Origin: Micromonospora okii
GTDB taxonomy: Bacteria; Actinomycetota; Actinomycetes; Mycobacteriales; Micromonosporaceae
Direction of reading: 5' to 3'
Length of the DNA stretch: 64,000 bases
Assembly: GCF_020884795.1 (NCBI RefSeq)
Contig: NZ_BBZF01000013.1
Span: forward strand, 511,167 to 575,166
Under the pieces are notes generated by a model. That model saw only the letters and a program-made list of their open reading frames with translations. It did no database searches and had not been told where the DNA came from. The position numbers and the translations under genes are program-made. Of this stretch, positions 15,194-23,708 are shown piece by piece. Position 1 is the stretch's first letter, and each line of letters starts with the position of its first letter.

Positions 15194-15660
15194 TCCGCGC
15201 CCGGGTCGTCGTCGCGTCCAACCGCGCCGCAGCCGGCGTGTACGCCGACACCAGCGGCCCGCTGCTCGCCGCCGGGCTGCGGGAGCTGGGCTGTCAGGTG
15301 GACGAGCCGGTGGTCGTGCCCGACGGCGAGCCCGTCGGCGCGGCGCTGCGGGCCGCGCTGGCCGACGGGGTCGACGTGGTGCTGACCAGCGGCGGCACCG
15401 GCATCACCCCGACGGACCGCACCCCCGACGTGACCCGCGCGCTGCTCGACTACGAGATCCCCGGCATCGCCGAGGCGATCCGGGCGCACAGCCGGGACCG
15501 GGTGCCCACCTCGGTGCTCTCCCGGGGGCTCGCCGGGGTGGCCGGCCGGATGCTGGTGGTCAACCTGCCCGGCTCCACCGGCGGCGCCCGCGACGGGCTC
15601 GCCGTGCTCGGCCCCATCCTGGCCCACGCGGTGGACCAGGTGCGCGGCGGCGACCACTAG
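15190..15660 (+). CDS. mog: Molybdopterin adenylyltransferase (MogA/MoaB family)
   Basis: 156 residues of the MogA/MoaB/CinA-like fold. It adenylates molybdopterin so that MoeA can insert molybdate. The substrate-binding loop V-V-L-T-S-G-G-T-G-I-T-P-T-D and the later L-S-R-G-L-A-G-V and V-N-L-P-G-S-T-G-G-A segments are typical. GTG at 15190 overlaps the moaC stop and gives the usual short N-terminus V-I-R-A-R-V-V-V-A-S-N-R. Nineteen bases separate it from moeA. Confidence 0.92.
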   Translation: MIRARVVVASNRAAAGVYADTSGPLLAAGLRELGCQVDEPVVVPDGEPVGAALRAALADGVDVVLTSGGTGITPTDRTPDVTRALLDYEIPGIAEAIRAHSRDRVPTSVLSRGLAGVAGRMLVVNLPGSTGGARDGLAVLGPILAHAVDQVRGGDH

Positions 15661-15679
15661 CCGGGGATAGGCTCGGCCG

Positions 15680-16939
15680 GTGAGCACGGAAACCGCGCCC
15701 GCCGCGGAACAGGCCGCCGTACCGCCGCCGGCCGGCTGGGAGGAGGCCCGATCCCGGGTGTACGCCGTCGGCCTGGCCGCCGCGCTGCCCGCCGTCGCTC
15801 GGCCGCTCGCCGAGGCCGACGGGCACAGCCTCGCCGAGCCGCTGGTCACCCGCACCGACCTGCCCGCCTTCCCCACCTCCAGCGTGGACGGCTGGGCGGT
15901 GCGCGGGGACGGGCCGTGGCGGGTCGTCGGCCGGGTGCTGGCCGGCGGTTCCCCGCCCCCGCTGGCCGAGGACGGCACCACCGTCGAGATCGCCACGGGC
16001 GCGATGGTGCCCGAGGGGGTCACCGCGATCGTGCGGGTCGAGGAGTCCACCCGTACGGCCGACGGCCGGGTCGCCGGCACCCCCCGCGCGAAGCCGGAGT
16101 GGCGGGAACCGGGCGAGGAGGCGTACGCCGGGGAGGAACTGCTCCCCGCCGGCACCCCCGTCGACCCGGCGGTGATCGGCCTGGCCGCCTCCTGTGGGCA
16201 CGACACGCTGCGGGTGCGCCGTGCGCCGCGCGCCGCGCTGCTGGTCTTCGGCGACGAGTTGCTGACCTCGGGCCCGCCGGCCGCCGGCCGGGTCCGTGAC
16301 GCCCTCGGGCCCGCCGTGCCGGCGTGGCTGCGCCGGTACGGTTGCCAGGTGCGCCCGGCCGACGTCGTCGGCCCGGTGGCCGACACCCTCCCGGCGCACG
16401 TGGCGGCCCTGCGTCAGGCCCTCTCCACCGCCGACCTGGTCTGCACGACCGGCGGGACGATGCACGGCCCCGTCGACCACCTGCATCCCGCCCTGGAGGC
16501 GCTCGGCGCGGACTACGTGGTCAACACGGTCGCCGTGCGGCCGGGCTTCCCGATGCTGCTGGCCCGCCTGGCCGACCCGGACGGCCGGGTCCGCTTCGTC
16601 GCGGGCCTGCCCGGCAACCCGCAGTCGGCGATCGTCGCGCTCGTCTCGCTGGTCGCGCCGCTGCTCGCCGGGGTGCAGGGCCGGCCGATGCCGGTCCTGC
16701 CGCACGCCACGCTCGCCGAGCCGGTGCCGGGGCGCGGCGACTACACCCACCTCGCGCTCGTCCGGCTGGACCGGGCGGCGGGCACCGCCCACCCCGTCCG
16801 GCACGTCGGGTCGGCGATGCTGCGCGGCCTGGCCGGCGCGGACGGCTTCGCCGTGATCCGGCCCGGCGCCACCGGCGAGCCGGGCGCGCGGGTGCCGGTC
16901 GTGCCGCTGCCCCTGCTCCCCGGGGAGCGGTCCTGGTGA
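15680..16939 (+). CDS. moeA: Molybdopterin molybdenumtransferase MoeA
   Basis: 419 residues. It inserts molybdate into adenylylated molybdopterin. The N-terminal region has T-D-L-P-A-F-P-T-S-S-V-D-G-W-A-V-R; the central molybdopterin-binding domain has V-C-T-T-G-G-T-M-H-G-P-V-D; and the C-terminal part contains G-L-P-G-N-P-Q-S-A. M-H-G-P-V-D replaces the more usual S-x-G-x-x-D in that loop, and the protein is slightly divergent from housekeeping MoeA, but the overall layout and length fit. GTG start at 15680. Third gene in the Moco operon. Confidence 0.9.
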   Translation: MSTETAPAAEQAAVPPPAGWEEARSRVYAVGLAAALPAVARPLAEADGHSLAEPLVTRTDLPAFPTSSVDGWAVRGDGPWRVVGRVLAGGSPPPLAEDGTTVEIATGAMVPEGVTAIVRVEESTRTADGRVAGTPRAKPEWREPGEEAYAGEELLPAGTPVDPAVIGLAASCGHDTLRVRRAPRAALLVFGDELLTSGPPAAGRVRDALGPAVPAWLRRYGCQVRPADVVGPVADTLPAHVAALRQALSTADLVCTTGGTMHGPVDHLHPALEALGADYVVNTVAVRPGFPMLLARLADPDGRVRFVAGLPGNPQSAIVALVSLVAPLLAGVQGRPMPVLPHATLAEPVPGRGDYTHLALVRLDRAAGTAHPVRHVGSAMLRGLAGADGFAVIRPGATGEPGARVPVVPLPLLPGERSW

Positions 16940-16956
16940 CGACCGGAGGAGCCGAC

Positions 16957-17388
16957 GTGACCATCGCGGAGCCGGTCGTCCACGGCACGGTGACGGCCGA
17001 GCCGCTGGACCTGTCCGCGCACGAGGCGGCCGTCGCCGACCGGCGGGCCGGTGCGGTGGTGTCGTTCCAGGGCGTCGTCCGCGACCACGACCACGGCCGC
17101 GCGGTGATCAGCCTGGAGTACGAGGGTCACCCCAGCGCCGCCGCCGTGCTCCGGGAGGTCGCCGCCGAGATCGCCGCCGACCCGGACGTGTACGCGGTGG
17201 CGGTGTCACACCGGGTCGGCCCGCTCGACATCGGCGACGCGGCCCTGGTCGCGGCGGTGAGCACCGCCCACCGGGCCGCCGCGTTCGCCGCCTGCGCCCG
17301 GCTCGTGGACGAGGTCAAGGCGCGGCTGCCGATCTGGAAGCGGCAGGTGTTCGCCGACGGCACCGAGGAGTGGGTCAACTGCCCCTGA
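16957..17388 (+). CDS. moaE: Molybdopterin synthase catalytic subunit MoaE
   Basis: 143 residues. MoaE with thiocarboxylated MoaD adds the dithiolene sulfurs to cyclic pyranopterin monophosphate. Signatures are G-A-V-V-S-F-Q-G-V-V-R-D-H-D-H-G-R near residue 40, L-E-Y-E-G-H, V-S-H-R-V-G-P-L-D-I-G-D, and the catalytic P-I-W-K-R-Q near the end. GTG at 16957 is preferred because GGAGGA lies six bases upstream; an alternative GTG at 16936 would overlap the moeA stop as GTGA. Its small subunit MoaD lies 12 kb away at 29284-29559. Last gene of the operon. Confidence 0.93.
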   Translation: MTIAEPVVHGTVTAEPLDLSAHEAAVADRRAGAVVSFQGVVRDHDHGRAVISLEYEGHPSAAAVLREVAAEIAADPDVYAVAVSHRVGPLDIGDAALVAAVSTAHRAAAFAACARLVDEVKARLPIWKRQVFADGTEEWVNCP

Positions 17389-17401
17389 GCGGCGGCAGTG
17401 C

Positions 17402-18847
17402 TCAGCGGCGCGCGGCGTTGAGCGGGGCGGCCCGGTTGAGCCGGTCGGTGTAGAAGGCGGGCTCGGCACCCGGCCGCCACGGCAGCGCCGCGACCAGCAC
17501 GATCAGCGCCAGGGCCAGGGAGTTCTCCATCAGCGCGCCGAACAGGCCGTCCTGGTAGTGGGACACCTCGGGGAGCTGGTGCTCGTACGGCCAGATGGGC
17601 GAGATCAGGAACAGCAGGTAGAGCCCGAGCGCCGCCGCGCCGTGCCGCAGGCCGGTCAGCGTCGGGTACCAGATCGGCGGGCGCAGCCCGTTGACCGCGG
17701 GCAACCCGCCGTACGGCGACTGGCCGGCGCGCTGCGCGAGGCCCCGGCTCGCCTCCCGGCGGCGCAGGGCGGCGTCGGCCAGCACGATGATCGCCGGGAC
17801 GACCCAGATCAGGTGGTGCGTCCAGGAGATCGGGCTGATCACGTTGGCGGTGAGCCCGACCAGGGTGAACGCGGTCAGCTCGTCGCCGTCGGCGCGGGCG
17901 CTGGTGGCCCGGGACAGCCCGAGGGCCAGGAGCAGCACGGAGAACGCCAGCCAGAGCAGGCCGGGCGTCTCGATTGAGTCGTAGAGGCGGGCGAGCAGGC
18001 CGGCCAGGGACTGGTTCGGCGTCATGTCGGCCGCGCCGACGCGCTCGGTCTGCCAGAGCACGCTGCCGAAGTACGCCCGCGACTCGGTGCCGACGAGGGC
18101 GAAGCCGGTGAGGGTCACCCCGATCGTGGTGCCGACCGCCGTGGCCGCCGCCCGCCACTGCCGGGTGATCACGAGGTAGACGATGAACAGCGCGGGGGTG
18201 AGCTTGATGGCCGTGGCCAGGCCGATGCCGGCCCCGGCCCAGGCCCCGCTGAACACGAACCGTCGCAGCGGCCCGTCGGCGGGGCCGGAGCGGGTGCCCC
18301 GCTTCGCCCGCCAGCGCAGCCCGATCAGGTCGGCCATGATCAGCGCGAAGAGCAGCAGGTTGACCTGGCCGTAGCCGAGGGTCTCGCGGCCCGGCTCGAG
18401 GGCCACGGCCATCGGCGTCGCGATTCCCACCGTGTACCAGAGCGGCCAGCCGAGCCGGTCGACGACGGGCCGCAGCAGCCCGGCCAGGACGAGGGCGAGC
18501 GCGGCGACGCTCGCCAGCACGTTCAGCCACCCGGCGACGTCGACGCCGACCAGGGCCATGGGGAGCATGACGAGCCCACCGAAGGGCGGGTAGGTGAAGC
18601 CGAGCGTGGTGGAGGGCGCGATGAAGTCGTACAACTCGTTGCCGTTGGCCCACCAGACGACCGCGCCGTGGTAGATCTTCATGTCGAAGAAGTTGTACGG
18701 TCGCCCGAAGGCGCCGATGGCGAGCCACGCGGCGTACGCGACAGTGGCCACGACCCCGGCCCGCACCGCGGTCCTGCGGTCGACCCGGCGGGCCGCACGA
18801 CGGACCTGGGCGAGGCGGTCAATCCGTCGTCCGACGGTCGCCGGCAT
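17402..18847 (-). CDS. GT87 family alpha-mannosyltransferase-like membrane protein
   Basis: 481 residues with ten or more hydrophobic segments. N-F-F-D-M-K-I-Y-H-G-A-V-V-W-W early in the protein carries the acidic residue used by GT-C enzymes, and F-T-Y-P-P-F follows in the next loop; both fit DUF2029/GT87 proteins that use polyprenyl-phosphate-mannose (PimE and Rv2181-like enzymes). A late W-T-H-H-L-I-W motif is also typical. The likely role is mannosylation of envelope glycolipids. ATG at 18847 is chosen; a longer reading starts with arginine-rich sequence. Convergent with moaE, 13 bases apart. Confidence 0.85.
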   Translation of the reverse strand: MPATVGRRIDRLAQVRRAARRVDRRTAVRAGVVATVAYAAWLAIGAFGRPYNFFDMKIYHGAVVWWANGNELYDFIAPSTTLGFTYPPFGGLVMLPMALVGVDVAGWLNVLASVAALALVLAGLLRPVVDRLGWPLWYTVGIATPMAVALEPGRETLGYGQVNLLLFALIMADLIGLRWRAKRGTRSGPADGPLRRFVFSGAWAGAGIGLATAIKLTPALFIVYLVITRQWRAAATAVGTTIGVTLTGFALVGTESRAYFGSVLWQTERVGAADMTPNQSLAGLLARLYDSIETPGLLWLAFSVLLLALGLSRATSARADGDELTAFTLVGLTANVISPISWTHHLIWVVPAIIVLADAALRRREASRGLAQRAGQSPYGGLPAVNGLRPPIWYPTLTGLRHGAAALGLYLLFLISPIWPYEHQLPEVSHYQDGLFGALMENSLALALIVLVAALPWRPGAEPAFYTDRLNRAAPLNAARR

Positions 18848-19063
18848 GGCGTGGCCACCCCCGTACCAAGGTCGTCCTATCCGTTCAGGTCCAGCACGGA
18901 CTCTAGAACGGCGCCTCACCTCACTGCCTCCCGCGTTATGCGACCGTGTCCGATCCCACACTGGTTTTTTACATTTCCACCGCGTTAACGCCTACCGGGT
19001 GGTTCAGGTAATTCGTGACCTTGCGGGGGTGGTGGCCGTGAGGGGGAGGGGGTGCGCCGCAGG
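18848..19063. other. Intergenic region upstream of the GT87 gene
   Basis: 216 bases on the promoter side of the GT87 gene. It contains a T6 run (18965-18970) and a perfect 10-bp palindrome GCGTTAACGC (18982-18991), both unusual in this base composition. It likely holds the GT87 promoter. No coding frame is supported. Confidence 0.4.
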
Positions 19064-19609
19064 TCAGCCGTGGAACCGACGCGCGGTGGCCGCCGAGCGT
19101 ACGGCGATCCGGGCCTCCCGGCGGGCGGTGCGGACGGCGCGGCTCACCGAGCGTCGCGAGTGGCCGATCCGGTGCCCGGCCCGCCACCGCAGGCCCGGCT
19201 TCCCCTCCGTGTCGGCGGCGGCCAGCAGCAGGCCGCCGAGGAGGCCCAGGTTCTTCAGGAAGTGGATCTGGTGCTGCGCCCGGGCACCCGGGTCGGTCTC
19301 GGTCCAGAAGGGGTGGCCGGCGACGGTGGTCGGGAGCAGCGTGCCGGCGAGCACCAGCGCCGCCGGCCGGGTGAACTTGCCGGTGGCGAGCATGAGGCCG
19401 CCGACGAGCTGGGCGGCGGCGTTGGCCTTGACCAGCGTCTCGGTGTCGGTGGGGAGGCGGGGGGAGGTCCGCTCGATCAGCGGGGCGACCCGGTCGGTCA
19501 CCGGCTTCGCGACCGGCACCAGGCGCTCCGGGTGCTGGAGGTTACGGGCGCCGCTGACCACGAAGGTGCCGCTCAACATGAGGCGGGCGAGGGAGCGCAC
19601 GGGTTTCAT
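19064..19609 (-). CDS. DoxX family membrane protein
   Basis: 181 residues. About the first 135 form a four-helix DoxX domain: S-G-T-F-V-V-S-G-A-R-N-L near the N-terminus, L-V-G-G-L-M-L-A-T-G, and I-H-F-L-K-N-L-G-L-L-G-G-L-L-L. The H-F-x-K-N-L-x-x-x-G-G motif is diagnostic of this branch. The C-terminal 45 residues are basic (R-R-S-V-S-R-A-V-R). DoxX proteins are linked to redox and thiol-stress complexes in mycobacteria; the substrate here is unknown. Single gene on the minus strand. Confidence 0.88.
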   Translation of the reverse strand: MKPVRSLARLMLSGTFVVSGARNLQHPERLVPVAKPVTDRVAPLIERTSPRLPTDTETLVKANAAAQLVGGLMLATGKFTRPAALVLAGTLLPTTVAGHPFWTETDPGARAQHQIHFLKNLGLLGGLLLAAADTEGKPGLRWRAGHRIGHSRRSVSRAVRTARREARIAVRSAATARRFHG

Positions 19610-19764
19610 GGCTCAGTCATACCCCGTCGCGGCGCCGCCTACCCCCGCAACGCCCGATCCGACCGGCCGACGTGGACCCCCGCTGGCGTACCCGTTCGAG
19701 GGAAACGCGCGCCGATCCGCGTGACCGGCACCTATGGACCGACTACGGCCGGTAACCTCGCCGG

Positions 19765-20307
19765 GTGACCACCCTGCGGCTCCGTCCCGAAAGCCCCGCC
19801 GACGCCGGCCCGTTGCGCCGGGTGCTGGGGGCGGCGTTCGCCCGCCCGGACGTGCAGACACCGCCCGAGGTGGGGCTCGTCGACGACCTGCGCGGCACCG
19901 ACGCCTGGCTCCCCGAGTTGGCCATGGTCGCGGAGTACGGCGGCGAGGTCGTCGGGTACGCGCTGCTCACCCGGGTCTGGGTCGGCGACATCGGCGCCGC
20001 CCCGGCGCTGGTGCTCGGCCCGGTCGCGGTCGCGCCGCACCGGCAGCGCGTCGGGCACGGCACGGCGGTGGTGCAGGCCGCGCTGGACGCCGCCACCGAG
20101 CTGGGCGAGCGCCTCGTGGTGGTGCTCGGCGACCCGGCCTACTACCGCCGGTTCGGCTTCGGCCCCGCCGACCGGATGGGGCTGACCAGCCCGTGGTCCG
20201 GCCTCGGCGAGCCGTGGCAGGCGCTGACCCTGCCGCCCAGCGCCAGCGGGGAGGGCCCGCCGCCCACCGGCGAGGTGCTGTTCCCGCCGCCCTGGTCGAA
20301 GGTCTGA
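19765..20307 (+). CDS. GNAT family N-acetyltransferase (YhbS-like)
   Basis: 180 residues. The GNAT fold shows L-G-P-V-A-V-A-P-H-R-Q-R-V-G-H-G-T-A-V-V, the acetyl-CoA pyrophosphate-binding loop, near residue 95, and V-V-L-G-D-P-A-Y-Y-R-R-F-G-F, the late motif typical of YhbS-type enzymes, near 120. It likely acetylates a small amine or an N-terminus; no substrate can be inferred. GTG start at 19765. The stop is followed by a short direct repeat AAGGTCTGACCG, found at 20298-20309 and again at about 20320. Convergent with the AAA ATPase gene. Confidence 0.9.
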   Translation: MTTLRLRPESPADAGPLRRVLGAAFARPDVQTPPEVGLVDDLRGTDAWLPELAMVAEYGGEVVGYALLTRVWVGDIGAAPALVLGPVAVAPHRQRVGHGTAVVQAALDAATELGERLVVVLGDPAYYRRFGFGPADRMGLTSPWSGLGEPWQALTLPPSASGEGPPPTGEVLFPPPWSKV

Positions 20308-20371
20308 CCGCGCCCTGGTAAAGGTCTGACCGGGCCTGCTCCCAGGTCCGGCTCCGCGCGCCGGTTGCCGG

Positions 20372-21649
20372 TCAGGCGGGCTGGGTGCGTAGGTAGCGGC
20401 CGAAGTGCGGCACGGTGAAGGCGACGGTGCCGCGCTCGCCGGAGTAGATCAGCCCCTTCTTGATCAGCGCGTCCCGGGCCGGGGAGAGGCTGGCCGGCTT
20501 GCGCCCCAACGCGCGGGCGATCTCGGCGGTGGGCACCGCCGCGTCCATGTCGTCCCGGCCGCCGGCCTCGCCCTCCACCAGGGACAGCGTCGCCATCGCC
20601 CGCATGTACTCGCGCTCGGCCGGGGTGGCGCGCTCGAACCGGGAGCCGAAGAAGCCGACCGCCAGCTCGGCCTCCGCCTCGGGGGCGGCGACCCGGACGT
20701 CCGCCGCGGTGATCGGCGAGCGGGGCGCATGGTCCCAGGTCGCCTTGCCGTACGCCTGGACGAAGTACGGGTACCCGCCCGAGGACTCGTAGAGCAGGTC
20801 GAGCGCCTTCGGCTCGTACTCGACCTGCTCCCGCTCGGCCGGCGCGCAGAGCGCCCGGTCGGCGGCGATCCGGTCGAGCCGGTCGATGCGCTGGTAGCGG
20901 AAGAGCCGCTCCGAGTACGACTTCGCCGCGCTGAGCACGGCCGGCAGGTGCGGCAGCCCGGCGCCCACCACGATCAGCGGCGCGCCGAGCTGGGACAGCT
21001 CGTGGCAGGCGGCGCAGAGCGCCGAGACGTCCTCCGCGCCGACGTCCTGCATCTCGTCGATGAAGACCGCGATGCCGGTGCCGACGTCGGCGGCCACGTC
21101 GGCGGCGTCGCTGAGCAGCTCGACCAGGTCGATCTCGATGTCACCGGAGTCGGCCCGCCCGGCGGCGGCCGGCACGTCGATGCCAGGCTGCCAGCGGTCG
21201 CGCAGCCTCGGGGTGGCCCCACCCCGGCCGGCGGGCGGACAGCGCTGGGCGAACGCCTTCAGCACCCCGAGGAACGCCTCGATCCGGTCGGGGGCGCGGT
21301 GCCGGGGCGCGAGTTCCCGCACGGCCATGTGCAGCGCGGCGGCGATCGGGCGGCGCAGCGACTGGTCCGGCCGGGCCTCGATCTTGCCGCTGCCCCAGAG
21401 ACGGTTGATGGCCTGCGAGCGCAGCGTGTTGAGCAGCACGGTCTTGCCGACGCCGCGCAGGCCGGTGAGCACCAGGCTCCGCTCGGGACGGCCGCGCGCG
21501 ATGCGCTCCAGCACCACGTCGAAGACGTCCAGTTCCCGCCCCCGCCCGGCGAGTTCGGGCGGGCGCTGGCCGGCGCCCGGGGCGTACGGGTTGCGGACGG
21601 GGTCCACGAATCGCACAATATCGGGCCGTCTAGCGGGGGGCCTAGACAT
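20372..21649 (-). CDS. AAA/STAND-type ATPase with C-terminal winged helix
   Basis: 425 residues. A N-P-Y-A-P-G-x-G and P-P-E-L-A-G-R-x-x-E-L N-terminus leads to Walker A G-L-R-G-V-G-K-T near residue 65 and Walker B A-V-F-I-D-E-M-Q-D near 190, followed by sensor-like I-V-V-G-A-G-L-P-H-L and S-G-G-Y-P-Y-F-V-Q. The C-terminal 80 residues look like a winged helix (L-S-P-A-R-D-A-L-I-K-K-G-L-I-Y). This is the archaeal-ATPase/ORC1-like layout widespread in actinobacteria with no settled function. The ATG at 21649 overlaps a palindrome and is followed upstream by further palindromes, which suggests autoregulation. Confidence 0.88.
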   Translation of the reverse strand: MSRPPARRPDIVRFVDPVRNPYAPGAGQRPPELAGRGRELDVFDVVLERIARGRPERSLVLTGLRGVGKTVLLNTLRSQAINRLWGSGKIEARPDQSLRRPIAAALHMAVRELAPRHRAPDRIEAFLGVLKAFAQRCPPAGRGGATPRLRDRWQPGIDVPAAAGRADSGDIEIDLVELLSDAADVAADVGTGIAVFIDEMQDVGAEDVSALCAACHELSQLGAPLIVVGAGLPHLPAVLSAAKSYSERLFRYQRIDRLDRIAADRALCAPAEREQVEYEPKALDLLYESSGGYPYFVQAYGKATWDHAPRSPITAADVRVAAPEAEAELAVGFFGSRFERATPAEREYMRAMATLSLVEGEAGGRDDMDAAVPTAEIARALGRKPASLSPARDALIKKGLIYSGERGTVAFTVPHFGRYLRTQPA

Positions 21650-21721
21650 CGGTAGAGGTGGCTACCGGCGTGTCGTCCACCGTCGACCGAAATCTACGGA
21701 CGTCTAGCGTGGAGGCTAGAC
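21628..21721. promoter_or_regulatory. Array of palindromes over the ATPase start and promoter
   Basis: Three inverted repeats: GTCTAG with CTAGAC (21628-21647) covering the start codon; GGTAG-AGGTGG-CTACC (21651-21666); and GTCTAGC-GTGGAG-GCTAGAC (21702-21721). The first and third share the same outer sequence and similar G-rich centres. Centres are 21 and 53 bases apart, close to whole helical turns, so a bound protein would sit on one face. They fill the 98 bases between the ATPase start and the upstream gene stop. Confidence 0.6.
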
Positions 21722-21747
21722 GGCCCGAGACTCGGCTATGGGGTTGG

Positions 21748-22593
21748 TCAGCGCAGCTTCAGGCAGAGCACGAAGTCGAGGGTGTCGAGCTGACTGTCGA
21801 AGAAGTACCAGTTCGTGTACCCCTTCACCTTGCCGCACTTCGCCTCCGCGTCCTTCTCGCCGCTGGTCCGCCCGTCGAACCGGCGCAGCACCTCGTACGT
21901 CTTCGCGCCGCACGGGGCGATCAGCAGCTTGGGCTTGCCGCCGGTCGCCCCCTCGTTGCGGACGCACTGCCCCGCCTTGACGAACCGGGGGTCCGCCGAC
22001 GACTCGGGGGCCGGCGCGGTCGGCGCGGGCGCCGTCGGGGAGGCCGCCGGGTCCTCCGGCAGGGGGCCGGCGCTCGGCAGGGCCGGCGCGGCGGCGGGCG
22101 GCCCGTCGTCCCGCCCGAACAGGTGCCAGAGCGCGGCACCGCCCGCGCCCGCGAGCAGCACCAGGGCCACCAACGCGCCGATCAGGGCACCCCGGCTGCG
22201 TCGTCGCTCCGGCGGCACGGGCTCGGCGGGATACGGCGGCGGGCCCCCCACGCGCTGGTACGGCGCGGCGGGATAAGCCTCGTACCGGTCCAGGGGGTGC
22301 GGCTCGTGCCGCTCTCCGGGGCGGTCCCACGGGTCAGGCCCACCGTGCCGGTCCCACGGGCCGGGTTGCGGCGTGCGGGAATCGGGCGGGAACCGTCCCG
22401 GCTCCCCGGGCCAGGGGGACCGCTCCGCCGGGTGGCGGGGCGTCGGACGCGGGGTCGGCCCCCGGTACCCCGTACCCGGATGCGCCCGGTCGTCGTCCGC
22501 CCAGGGCTCGGCCGGCCTGTCGTACCCGTCGTCCGGCCGTCGTCGCGGCCACGGCCCGGCGGGGCCGTCACCCGGTGGTCCGTAGTTCGACAT
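21748..22593 (-). CDS. LppU/SCO3897-like single-pass membrane protein
   Basis: 281 residues. Residues 1-135 are disordered, rich in P, G, R, D and Y. One transmembrane helix (about residues 138-158, A-L-I-G-A-L-V-A-L-V-L-L-A-G) is followed by a P/A-rich linker and a 75-residue extracytoplasmic domain. That domain has four cysteines: G-Q-C-V, A-P-C-G, A-K-C-G and V-L-C-L, with Y-E-V-L-R-R-F-D-G and Y-F-F-D-S-Q-L-D-T-L-D-F, the pattern of the LppU/SCO3897 family, which in Streptomyces lies near rpsF. Function unknown; the cysteines probably form disulfides outside the cell. ATG at 22593. Confidence 0.8.
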   Translation of the reverse strand: MSNYGPPGDGPAGPWPRRRPDDGYDRPAEPWADDDRAHPGTGYRGPTPRPTPRHPAERSPWPGEPGRFPPDSRTPQPGPWDRHGGPDPWDRPGERHEPHPLDRYEAYPAAPYQRVGGPPPYPAEPVPPERRRSRGALIGALVALVLLAGAGGAALWHLFGRDDGPPAAAPALPSAGPLPEDPAASPTAPAPTAPAPESSADPRFVKAGQCVRNEGATGGKPKLLIAPCGAKTYEVLRRFDGRTSGEKDAEAKCGKVKGYTNWYFFDSQLDTLDFVLCLKLR

Positions 22594-22672
22594 GCGCACC
22601 CTCCTACCCGAGCGGTGAGGCCGGCCACAACGAGGGTCACCGACGCCGTGGTCACCGTAGCGTGGTCGATCG

Positions 22673-23698
22673 ATGACATCACCACCCCGAAGCGCGCCGC
22701 CGCCCGCCGGGCCGGCCGCCCCGGGCACCGCCGGGGCGGGCGGCGGGGCCGCGCCCGCGAGCCGTCCGGCGCTGATCTGGGCCGCGCTGGTCGTCGTCTA
22801 CGTCCTGTGGGGCTCCACGTACCTGGGCATCCGGGTCGCCGTCGAGTCCATCCCGGCCCTGACCTCGGCGGCCCTCCGCTTCGGCGCAGCCGCCGTCGTG
22901 CTCGCCCTTTTCCTCCGGGTACGCCGGGGCGCGGGCGCCCTGCGCGTGGACCGGCGTCAGCTCGCCTCGGCCGCCCTCGTCGGCGTGCTCCTGCTGGCCG
23001 GCGGCAACGGCCTGGTCGTGCTCGCCGAGTCGGGTCCGCCCGGCACGGCGGTGCCCTCCGGCATCGCCGCGCTGCTGGTCGCCACCGTTCCGCTGCTGGT
23101 CGTCCTGCTGCGGACGGCCACCGGGGACCGCCCCCGGTTCTGGACCTTCGCCGGGGTGACCCTCGGCTTCCTCGGCCTGGTCCTGCTGGTGCTGCCGACG
23201 GGCGGGGCGGGCGCGGCCCCGCTGGCCGGCGCGCTGACCGTGGTCGCGGCGGCCACCAGTTGGTCGGTCGGGTCGTTCCTGTCCGGACGGCTGCGGATGC
23301 CCGCCGACCCGTTCGTCGCCACGGTCTACGAGATGCTCGCCGGGGCGGTGGCGCTGGCCGTGCTCGCCGCCGCCCGTGGCGAGCTGGGGGACTTCGACCC
23401 CGGACGGGTCACCGGCCGGTCCTGGTTCGCGCTGGCGTACCTGATGGTCGCCGGCTCGCTGGTCGCCTTCACCGCGTACGTCTGGCTGCTGCACAACGCC
23501 CCCATCTCGCTGGTGTCCACGTACGCGTACGTGAACCCGGTGGTCGCGGTCGCGCTCGGCGCGCTGCTGGTCGCGGAGCCGATCACCGCCCAGGTGCTGC
23601 TCGGCGGCGCGGTGATCGTCGCCGGGGTGGCGCTGGTGGTCAGCACGGAACGCCCCGGACGCCGAACCGGGGCCCCGGACCGGGCGAACCGGCGGTAG
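22673..23698 (+). CDS. EamA/DMT superfamily transporter
   Basis: 341 residues with ten predicted helices in two EamA repeats. V-L-W-G-S-T-Y-L-G-I-R-V-A in helix 1 and the second-repeat signature A-Y-V-W-L-L-H-N-A-P-I-S-L-V-S-T-Y-A-Y-V-N-P-V-V-A are typical of the drug/metabolite transporter superfamily, which exports metabolites or drugs by proton exchange. A 30-residue P/A/G-rich N-terminal extension precedes the first helix. Divergent from the LppU-like gene, with 79 bases between the starts. Ten bases separate its stop from the peptidase gene, so they may form one unit. Confidence 0.9.
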   Translation: MTSPPRSAPPPAGPAAPGTAGAGGGAAPASRPALIWAALVVVYVLWGSTYLGIRVAVESIPALTSAALRFGAAAVVLALFLRVRRGAGALRVDRRQLASAALVGVLLLAGGNGLVVLAESGPPGTAVPSGIAALLVATVPLLVVLLRTATGDRPRFWTFAGVTLGFLGLVLLVLPTGGAGAAPLAGALTVVAAATSWSVGSFLSGRLRMPADPFVATVYEMLAGAVALAVLAAARGELGDFDPGRVTGRSWFALAYLMVAGSLVAFTAYVWLLHNAPISLVSTYAYVNPVVAVALGALLVAEPITAQVLLGGAVIVAGVALVVSTERPGRRTGAPDRANRR

Positions 23699-23708
23699 CG
23701 TCCGGCCG

